From Gloeophyllum trabeum ATCC 11539 (Eukaryota > Basidiomycota > Agaricomycetes > Gloeophyllales > Gloeophyllaceae): a stretch of 64,000 nucleotides of DNA. Positions within the stretch are counted from its first letter, which is position 1, and each line of letters starts with the position of its first letter. The notes beneath the pieces are model-generated. The model was not told where the DNA came from, made no database searches, and saw only the letters and a program-made list of their open reading frames with translations. The stretch lies in the NCBI RefSeq assembly GCF_000344685.1, contig NW_006920429.1, positions 94,957-158,956 of the forward strand, read 5' to 3'. Positions 55,550-64,000 of this stretch are shown here, piece by piece. The translations under genes were made by a program, and so were the position numbers.

Positions 55550-57246
55550 AGCGCTAAAAGTTTTGCCGTGCAAGGTCTCAAGGTGACCTACATACTAGAT
55601 TCATCCATGAGAGCGTGCTCGGACCTTCGTGTTCAGCCTGAGTCCCAGGGACCTAAGTGAAAGTTCTGTAAGCGTCAGATGTCAGGCGAGTGTGCTCGCA
55701 TGCATTCATGTTCGTGGACAAATGCAACTCCGCATGTCTTCTTTTTCATCTTAGCCGACGACGAGTGTAGAAAAGCACGGGCACTGCGACTTCCACACCA
55801 TTTGCATCGTCATGGGGCTTGCGTCAATATCTAGTGCATCGTCGCCTCATGGATGGAACTTGCTAGGTCACTGGAGTCTCTATATTGCATAGTGCTCTTC
55901 GAGGGCCCATAGTTTATACGCAATGTCGAGACCAGCCACCATTGCATTTTCCTTAAATAAACATGTATCCCGATGACTCTAGCTCGGGATTACCTCGAAT
56001 ACATTAATGTTTGCACGCAGGCTACCTCCCCATCCACCTCTCGGGCTTATCGCTGGGATTATCACTCGACCGCCTCACTGAACTACTTCCACGGGCAGCA
56101 GCAGGCACTGGCGTGTTTGCGAGGAATATTGCAGGCAAACGGCCCAATAAGTCCTGCCCTCCGCATGATATACATGCCTGACACCTCGGAAATGGCGAAC
56201 CTGCGTGCGTTTGCGCTTCTGATCAGTGGGGCTGGGTGGATTGCACGGCGGAGGCGGTGTTTGTAGTCATAGGTTCTGAGTGGTGGAGACTATCTGTGTC
56301 GTGTCTTTTGTCCTGTTCGATAACATGTTCACAGTGTGGCCCTCGTGCATGCGAAGAGATGAGGAACATAACATGTTCTTTGTCCTGCTGGCTTGTGCGA
56401 ATCGAACTCCGTGTTTTGTATGGCGGGCACCGGACCTTGCCATCCACGCCAGTTTATACTGCCCAGCACACTCTCGAGACGAGGATCGTCTGGATCAGGG
56501 ACAGGATAATCCGGCACTAAGGGTGATTCCAGGCCTGTCTCGATATAGTCGTAAAGGCAATGGAATATATGATGGAAGGATGCTCGCAGCACATGTATGA
56601 TGATAGGCCGCGTGTGGAACAATTACAATGAAATCATTGTGCCACGAAATTAGAAGTCCACTTGATATCTGCAATCAAACATGCTCTACCATTAACGAAG
56701 TCTGATTGGCCCCATGCCAGGTCCTGCTTCCGGATTATGAGTGACCTAGGCGTTCCACATATTATGCTCTTGCTTTGTGACATGACCGTTCCGGTCCCAT
56801 GTTTCATCGTATCGTATGCTGCTGATTGGGCGCATTACAATATATAACGTAACCAATAGATTTACGTTGGAATTCGTTAAGTCTGCGATGGGGTCGACGA
56901 ATTCAACAGTTCTGCGAACAACATGTCGGAAGTTGGCGAGCCTATTCTGCTCATATAGACTACCATAAAAGTGATCATTGTTTCAGCGCTTTAATCAGGA
57001 ATAAGCGACGAACAAGGCATTCCAGCCGCTTGCAGATCGATAGACCATCAATTCAGAAAACCACGTATGGTCGGAGTGGGTGCCAGGGACGTCGGAAGAA
57101 GGTAGAGAAGTCCAGATGGTCTGATTTCTGTCTCTCGGGGACTTGAAATTGCTTGTCCGACGTGGTCCGTAAATGATTTTCAAAAAGTGGGCCCATCGAC
57201 CTGCAAATGGCTGTCACGTCCACGCCAGCCACACTGGTGACTGCGG
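55550..57246. other. Intergenic, no recognised gene
   Basis: About 1.7 kb. A plus-strand frame at 55,973-56,266 (97 codons, starting MTLARDYLEYINVC) is the longest plausible one but matches nothing I know and lacks splice context. The last part is 5' flank of FunK1 copy D. Confidence 0.4.
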
Positions 57247-57505
57247 GGCTGGCGGTGTGACAACTGTCACGTGACACGTTTGGACGCGGGGACGTGAGAA
57301 ATACACATCTCTTTTCCGCCACACCACGTTCCCGTACTGACCGGCCACGGCCTTCATCTACACGTGTAGAGACAAGCCACAAAGAATCACTGAATAGAAT
57401 GGACAATGAACAGCGGAGTTGCAACTCCAGCGACTTTAAAAGCTCGGTGGGTGACTGTGGCCTCTTGTCGCATCCTCTTCCGTTCTGAAGATCGCTACCA
57501 CGCTA
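57247..57505 (+). promoter_or_regulatory. FunK1-family promoter block (copy D)
   Basis: TCACGTGA at 57267-57274, GACGTGAGAAATACAC, TTCCGCCACACCACG, CACGTG near 57362, AGCCACAAAGAA, ATGGACAATGAACAGC and the perfect palindrome GGAGTTGCAACTCC at 57415-57428, followed by GCGACTT and AGCTCGGTGGG. The palindrome ends 77 nt before the ATG, the same distance as in copy A. Confidence 0.68.
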
Positions 57506-60500
57506 ATGTCTGAACCTGCCCCAACTCCCCCTCCCGATACACCTCCCCCTGCGTCTCCGGCTCCACCGTTATTGGACGACGATGACCTTCCCGTGGCGGC
57601 GGCGTCTCCTCCCTCGCGCGATCTCGGTGCCACTCCACCTGCTGCCGACACTGCCAACGACGACGGACGCCCTCGCACTCCCACTGGGACCCAACCTCCT
57701 GTTCATGTATTCAATACGCCGGTCTCTCTTCCATCGAACCGGCCGCTCGCCTCTCGAAAACTCCAGAGTCAAGACGTCGATCTGGCGACATTGAAGACAG
57801 AGGCCGGCGGTGAGGCATCAAGGCTACGAGTTGGACCAGTGTCCATGAAGGACTTTATGCGCCTTACCTTCGGCGTCACTNNNNNNNNNNNNNNNNNNNN
57901 NNNNNNNNNNNNNNNNNNNNNNNNNNNNNNNNNNNNNNNNNNNNNNNNNNNNNNNNNNNNNNNNNNNNNNNNNNNNNNNNNNNNNNNNNNNNNNNNNNNN
58001 NNNNNNNNNNNNNNNNNNNNNNNNNNNNNNNNNNNNNNNNNNNNNNNNNNNNNNNNNNNNNNNNNNNNNNNNNNNNNNNNNNNNNNNNNNNNNNNNNNNN
58101 NNNNNNNNNNNNNNNNNNNNNNNNNNNNNNNNNNNNNNNNNNNNNNNNNNNNNNNNNNNNNNNNNNNNNNNNNNNNNNNNNNNNNNNNNNNNNNNNNNNN
58201 NNNNNNNNNNNNNNNNNNNNNNNNNNNNNNNNNNNNNNNNNNNNNNNNNNNNNNNNNNNNNNNNNNNNNNNNNNNNNNNNNNNNNNNNNNNNNNNNNNNN
58301 NNNNNNNNNNNNNNNNNNNNNNNNNNNNNNNNNNNNNNNNNNNNNNNNNNNNNNNNNNNNNNNNNNNNNNNNNNNNNNNNNNNNNNNNNNNNNNNNNNNN
58401 NNNNNNNNNNNNNNNNNNNNNNNNNNNNNNNNNNNNNNNNNNNNNNNNNNNNNNNNNNNNNNNNNNNNNNNNNNNNNNNNNNNNNNNNNNNNNNNNNNNN
58501 NNNNNNNNNNNNNNNNNNNNNNNNNNNNNNNNNNNNNNNNNNNNNNNNNNNNNNNNNNNNNNNNNNNNNNNNNNNNNNNNNNNNNNNNNNNNNNNNNNNN
58601 NNNNNNNNNNNNNNNNNNNNNNNNNNNNNNNNNNNNNNNNNNNNNNNNNNNNNNNNNNNNNNNNNNNNNNNGAAGTCGAAACCGTCGACCGCAAGAAAGA
58701 CCCCGACGACCTGGGATGCCAGACCTTTATGATCAAGTCACGTTTTGAAAAGTGCACTTGGCCCAACCGCATTGGCGTTCGTGGAAGTCAAGCCTCGGGA
58801 CAAGCAGGATCCCTTTTATTACACTGACGGCTCCTCCTCAAATGTCGTTCATGGTTACGAGGTTGATGTCTGGGATCAAATCTCGTACTACGCTACGGTC
58901 TCGTTCAGGCGCCGGCCTCGCTGCTTTCTCTGTGGCATTGGTGTTTTTGGCAATCGCGCTCGATTCTTCCGCTTCGATCGCTCTTCGATATTGGTATCCG
59001 AGGCCTTTGAATACAAGGTGAATCCCGAGCCACTCTGGCAATTCTTGGCTGGCTTCGGCGCCGAGGGTTACTATGGTAGTGGCGTGGACCCTACGATAGA
59101 CTTCGAGGTCCACGGTCACGACGCTCTCCTACTGGAAAAGATTCGAAAGGCGAGAGAGAAGCGCCTGCTCTCAGAAGAAGCTGAGAAGCTACACGATGAC
59201 ACCCTGAGGGCGCAGAGCAGCACCATCAGAGTTCCGTCCAAGGACGGTGCGAAGCTCGAGCAGTACATCACCGTCGGCCCACCTTTGGTGACCTCGACAG
59301 CGCTCCTTGGTCGCGGGACGTGCACCTGGCTCGCCTTCCCTGTTCCCGGGACCGTCGAAAATCCGGAGCGCAGCAACGAAGACCACTTCGTAATCATCAA
59401 GGATTCTTGGCGGGACCCTACTCGTAGACTCGAGGGCGATATATACGACATTATCCATGGCGGCAAGGATCACGTTGATCACATTCCCGGCGTGGCGAGG
59501 AAGCGCAGCGATGTAGATCTTGTCGAGCCGCCTGACCCGAACAACAAGATGCATCGGACGCTCGCCCACATACTGAACACCCATATACTGGATGACAATG
59601 CGCCTCGCAAATGCCCCCCTCGCGTCCATCATCGATGCATCCTCGATTCCGTCGGGATCCCTCTCAGTCGGTTCACATGCACTCGCGAGGCGTTGGAAGC
59701 GATCTATGACTCGCTCTTAGGTGCTTACCCCCCTATGTTTTACTGCTCCAGTCTAGCTGACAGGTCAATAGGTCATGAACACATGAGCAAGAAGGATATA
59801 CTCCATCGGGATATCAGCGTGAATAATATCATGATCAGCGCTTACCCCGAGGTGGAGAAATGCAAAGGCTTTCTTATTGATGTCGAGTACGCTACCGTGA
59901 TTGGGGAGCCCGGGAGCGAGGGGCATCTCCGTGAAATCACGGTATGAGCCCCGTTCTCTGCGTTTTGTTGCAAATGCTGAAGTGTCCATCTGCAGGGAAC
60001 CACGCAGTTTCTTTCCACTGCTCGACTTCGGCAAGGCGAGCAGTTACTCGTTCATGAAACTTGGCACGACCTGGAATCGTTCTTCTGGTCTACGACGTAC
60101 CTCTTCATTCATCACAGGCCACATACTTTACCGGACACGTGGATAACTGGGGTCTTCGCCATTTGCCATGAATCCATAAGGCTTGACTTGGTGAGAAGAC
60201 ACGTGGAGACGATGGAAATCCTGTGTGGCCCTGACAGCAGCAGTGAAGGCGCCGCTAGAGATCAACAGGAGAATGTACCGTTGACCTCCTGTATTCGTCG
60301 GCTTGCGGAGCTCGTCAAGAGCCACTACCAAGACAAAGATTGGATCAAGAAAGCTTATGCTACATTTCCGGATATGTTCTTTCAACTCAAGACCCATGAG
60401 AAGATAAAGCAGGTCATACGCGAGGCTTTGGACTCCGATTGCTGGCCTTCGAATGATGGCGCCACCCCCTTCCGCCTCATAGAAACACCCAAGAAGGCTG

Positions 60501-60703
60501 CTCGGGCCACCACGGCAGCAAACCTCAAGGCCGGGATCGAATCCAACCAGATATCTGGAAGCGGGAGCAAGCGCAAGCGTGACGAGGAGGAGGGCTCGTC
60601 AACGAAACGTGCCCGTCCTACTAGGGCCACGAGCCAGGATGGTACGGAGAAGGAGAGCACCGTTCATAGGCTCAAGGACCGTCTTCCGGCCGTCCTCGAG
60701 TAA
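57506..60703 (+). CDS. FunK1-type protein kinase (copy D, assembly gap inside)
   Basis: Exon 1 starts at 57506 (MSEPAPTPPPDTP) and runs into an N-run (57881-58671). After the gap: exon 2 to 59720, exon 3 59772-59941, exon 4 59996-60703. Conserved parts: EASRLRVGPVSM, FVEVKPRDKQDPFYY, RRRPRCFLCG, VIIKDSWRDPTRR, HRDISVNN (Asp and Asn present), LIDVEYA, HETWHDLESFFW and a basic C-terminus (KRKRDEEEG, KRARPTR). The first ~90 bases after the gap are out of frame with the family (DDLGCQTF where GMPDL is expected), probably a contig-edge error. The 51-nt intron 59721-59771 is free of stops. Likely a functional kinase once the gap is resolved. Confidence 0.78.
57881..58671. other. Assembly gap (791 N) in FunK1 copy D
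   Basis: By comparison with copy A, only about 280 bp (end of exon 1, intron 1, start of exon 2) should be missing between the gap flanks. The N-run is nearly three times that, so its size is an estimate rather than a measurement. Confidence 0.7.
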
Positions 60704-61680
60704 CGCATCGGAGAGTAAAGGATATTCTGGGTGAGATGGTCATAGTCGTTCTTGATGCATTTGGGAGAGATGTAGTCGCGTCTTGGTTCGTAAGTAGATG
60801 TGCTGTTCAGGACCTCTGTGTTCCGCCGATATGTCACGTAACCACGCTCTCCAGTATCACATGCTTTTTCCTCTGCTCGTTGGCAAGTACTTGCGCGACA
60901 CGATGCGTATCACACCTTCACCCCCTCCTAATGTTGCCCCTGTCTACCGCACCCCCCGTCGTATCGCGGCGACAAAGAAGAGTTCCGTCGTGAGTATGCG
61001 TGGGTTGCCTGTGGCAAGCGACAAATACTACATCCTCTGCGTACCTTATCGTCACGTCTGCATTACGAAGAAGCTAGTGACGCAGCTGACCTTTATGGTA
61101 ATTACGCCGATACCACGCGCAGGTATGATCATGCTTATAAGACCCGAAGCCAATTAATGCTTTACTACGTAGTCTACGCTCAAGCACGAACTTACTTTTA
61201 CACTTTTGGAATCAACCGCTCAGGCTCTCTAATTAGGGGATGATGAAGACCTCTGGGACAGGGGCTCTGGTTCTTGTGACTCACCACAAGTCAAGCCTGA
61301 TGCGCAAGGCGTCGTCCAGCGATGCCTCTGCCAGTGGAAGCCACTTCAAGCCAGGCGATGGGCAATATGCATCTCTCCGCGGGCCTCCCTCTATCGGCTC
61401 GGTTGCTCTGAGCATTATAACCTGATACATGTACCATGTATGTATGGTTAATGTATACCAGGGCTTCGTGGATCTCATGTGGTGTGGACGATCAATATAC
61501 CAATGTCCCGATGAACCCTCCTGCCAAAAGGTGAGAAGGCAAATTCTGCAGCGAGTTTTTGAAAATCGAAAACCACGTCATTTTGCAATCGATCATATAT
61601 AGTCTAGTATCAAATGAGTGATTTACAAAGGATTGCGAGTGAGAGCGGAAAAGAAGGACGATGAGGTGTGAGTCCTTTTG
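60704..61680. other. Intergenic, no recognised gene
   Basis: About 980 bp after FunK1 copy D. Frames near 60,798-61,157 are open but unrecognised. Expected to hold the FunK1 3' UTR. Confidence 0.4.
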
Positions 61681-62715
61681 TTACAAGAAACCTGTCCAGC
61701 CATTTGCTGAGGGCTTCCAAGGTGGAGGGATGTGGGTCATATCGTCCAGGTTCTGTTCGGCTCGGGCTTCCTGCAGTCTGTAATGATCGTTCATTCTCAT
61801 CCGATCCTGGCAGCGGTGTAGGCGAAGCTTAGTCATCGTGATCCAACACAATATCTTAGCATGTATCAGAACAGAGGAGATAAGCGACACGTACACGTCC
61901 CCACAGTCGCCCGAACCTCTTCAGCCAACTTGAAGGGGCTCCCGCTCTGCAGTAGATCATCCTTCAAAGTGTACAACAGCAGTCATGTCTTCGCGAGCGT
62001 AGCACGGTCGTTACATCGGATGAAACTATCCTTGAACTACATTAGAACTGTGGAAAATGCAAGTGAGCGACATGGCCAGACACGACAGAAACGGGCTGTC
62101 TCCCACCTTCTAAAAATCCCTCGCTAACCAAGGTCTCCTCGTCCGGATCCCGCATCTTCACATACTCTTGGTGGTTGCGCAGCTGATCAATGCCCTTCTG
62201 CGAGAACGACATGACCAGCATGTAGGCAGCAATGCCTGTGATGGCGTTGTTGTCAGCTTCGAGGTCCGTGTTGCTCTGTTTAGCTGCATTCTTGCCTTGC
62301 GTTTCACTTTGTTAGGGTCCGGTCACCGCTCTAGTTTGTCCTGGGTAAGATCCGAAGCAATGATATTATAAAAGCTGCAGTTACTCTGAGGAACAGCATT
62401 CACATATTCGTAAAGCCCGTCTACCCACCTGGTCAGAACATCCGTCTTTCTGCACGAGATCATCGAAGTGTGATAGGATTATCTCCTCCAGAGGGTCGCG
62501 TACGCCACCATCATCAGGACTTCGCGCCGTGATGATCTCCTGCCGCCGCGGAGAAGAAGTGGACGGCGAATAGTCCTGCGACGTCCGAGACGTCGGCAAC
62601 CCGTTCCCACCGAACAGCTTCTTCGATGCGATACTCAAGGCCCTTCCGAGGGCATTCGTCGCCGCACGCGACGCAGCGCTGGTGGGCGAAGACGACAAGG
62701 GAGGACTGTTAGCGA
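61681..62715 (-). pseudogene. ATG1: Relic of autophagy kinase ATG1, C-terminal region only
   Basis: Minus-strand fragments appear in the order of Atg1 C-termini: ALGRALSIASKKLFG, DPLEEIILSHFDDLVQK, then after a frame change TDVLTRWVDGLYEYVNAVPQ, then DLEADNNAITGIAAYMLVMSFSQKGIDQLRNHQEYVKMRDPD, LKDDLLQSGSPF and CWITMTKLRLHRC, with stop at 61681. This is the C-terminal EAT/tMIT region that binds Atg13 and membranes. The N-terminal kinase domain is absent; sequence of L copy 3 begins just beyond 62,750. One frameshift and missing segments show it is dead. The functional ATG1 must be elsewhere. Confidence 0.82.
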
Positions 62716-62769
62716 AAGATCGCAGAACACAGACTGCGGCACCATCGCTGAAGAAGAATGACTGAGGGT

Positions 62770-64000
62770 AGCAGGTGTCAGTTTGTCTAAATACTCCACA
62801 TTGGAGGGATCGCTGGACCAGAGGCAGCCAGTCCAGGTACGAGAGTTCACTTACCTATTTGCACGATCGAGCACCGGTTGCTCCTTCCTCATGAATGCCA
62901 CATCGGGACCGGCGGCTTACCTTGCCAGCGATGATGCAGCCACATCGTCGGTTCCTACATTGTCTAAGTACTCGACATTGGCCGGCGCACTCGGTGGAGA
63001 GTGGGAAGAAGAGGTAAAGTATCTCTTTGCAATGCATGATTACCGATTGCTTTGGACAGAGGTCGCAGAAGGCATCCAAATCCATCAACATATGCGACAC
63101 CACCACTTCCCTTGCATATGTCGAGGTACCCGCATCATTTGCGTCTATGCCTCAGATATCCCTCGATGGCCTGCCGATAGCGCCAACTAGTCAGGGCGCA
63201 TTAGGATCCATCGAGGCATGCCCTACACCTATATCAATGACATATGATAGGGAATTAGTGTCATCCACGCCTCCGCTCTCAACGTATAGGCTGCCACAGA
63301 GACATGAGAAACGTTGGAGCCATATGCTACGCCCACATCGATGGCGACGTCTGGAGACACTGATGAGAGTACACAGTCGGTGCTGTCTCCTCCAAGGAAC
63401 ATACCTTTAAAAGCGTGGGGAAATGAAGGAAGCACCGAATTACTCGCTTATTCGTATCTACAGAGCTCAGACGATCGGGTACGAGCTCTCACCTGCAGGA
63501 CTTCCCACCGTCAGGACTGATATAGCTCCTTCTAGGCCTCCAAGGGTCCAGAAAGGTACATAGTCAGCGAAGACGCACCCGTCGAAGCCTCCGATGATAT
63601 CCCTTGCCAGGAGAGGCACGACATCGACATCGCGACAGCGTTGACAAGTTCGGCGCCCGAGATACGAGATGAGCGAGAGAATCAAGTACGAACTCACATA
63701 CATGATTTCCGACTCTGTGTATTCATCGGCCGTCCTAGCTCTATGTGCAGCGGCGCCGTTGGCCAATCAAGCACAGGTCCTTCAGGACTTGTGCGTGATA
63801 CCCATCCGGAAATGGCGAGGAAATCTCCCTACGTCGCTTGGGCAGCTTTCACGAGAGGCTCAGGAGGTATGTGCCGATCTACGTATGGTGATTCCCGAGG
63901 CACTGACCCACGCGTGTTACCAGCTGTACGCGTCGGCGATAGGACCCGGCCAAGTTTGGCCCGCACAATGGATAGGGTACATCCAAGGACCGGCGGGTAG
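62770..64000 (+). CDS. L-family gene copy 3 (partial, runs off the window)
   Basis: Exons resemble L copy 2 in order: SKYSTLEGSLDQRQPVQ, a second similar SKYSTLAGALGGEWEEE, a Ser/Thr-rich middle (STELLAYSYLQSSDD for GELLAYSYLEMDTGD), then YIVSEDAPVEASDDIPCQERHD, LANQAQVLQDLCVIPIRKWRGNLPTS and LYASAIGPGQVWPAQWIGYIQG at the window edge. Start and the last exons are not visible. Some exons need frame changes, so its integrity is uncertain. It and L copy 1 share closer sequence in the 3' half than either shares with copy 2. Confidence 0.5.

Noticed and set aside
55973..56266. 97-codon plus-strand frame
   Set aside because: No homology, no splice context and atypical composition; not enough to call a gene.
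1..64000. CRISPR arrays, operons, Shine-Dalgarno sites
   Set aside because: The window is clearly eukaryotic nuclear DNA with spliceosomal introns; no such structures are seen.

Overview
This is nuclear DNA of a filamentous fungus, most likely a wood-decay-type Agaricomycete (Basidiomycota; Polyporales is my guess). The basis is gene style: many short GT-AG introns (about 35-60 nt), tiny exons, expanded FunK1-type kinase genes, a tandem group of 'MGQYW' F-box-like genes, a Zn2Cys6 protein, and no bacterial signals. Exon models were built by hand from splice sites, reading phase and paralogue comparison; none has transcript support.

Layout. 2.0-4.9 kb: intact FunK1 kinase gene (828 aa) with a promoter block shared by its paralogues. 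5.25-5.56 kb: relic of a D-lactate dehydrogenase gene. 6.8-9.8 kb: divergent FunK1 gene that looks like a pseudokinase. 12.2-13.8 kb: Zn2Cys6 gene. 14.4-23.1 kb: four MGQYW-family genes (three apparently intact, one decapitated and joined to relics of other genes), with the ribosome-biogenesis gene YTM1 inside the cluster and a broken copy of its 5' end at 23.4 kb. 24.1-26.8 kb: MFS transporter of the allantoate-permease type, split into about 22 exons. 27.6-28.9 kb: dead FunK1 copy. 30.2-33.9 kb: two tandem 2OG-Fe(II) dioxygenase genes. 34.0-35.7 kb: F-box/LRR gene. 36.2-39.6 kb: FHA-domain nuclear protein of Ki-67-like layout. 39.9-40.6 kb: MFS relic. 40.9-44.4 kb: FunK1 gene carrying an assembly gap. 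45.3-55.5 kb: two broken amino-acid permease copies mixed with an unrecognised repeated gene family (called L here) and a 372-bp MITE with perfect terminal repeats. 57.2-60.7 kb: fourth FunK1 gene, also with a gap. 61.7-62.7 kb: C-terminal relic of autophagy kinase ATG1. 62.8-64.0 kb: third L copy, running off the window.

Single-copy housekeeping genes (YTM1, the FHA gene, the F-box/LRR gene) sit among lineage-type expanded families and many gene fragments. The families do not form one obvious pathway; FunK1 kinases and F-box-like proteins would be regulatory. The most notable signals are a 14-bp palindrome conserved with a covarying base pair in four FunK1 promoters, a TCACGTGA element recurring upstream of both expanded families, mosaic relics joining FunK1 and MGQYW pieces, and the unknown L family. 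Both N-runs lie inside FunK1 genes; one is very probably an assembly artefact.
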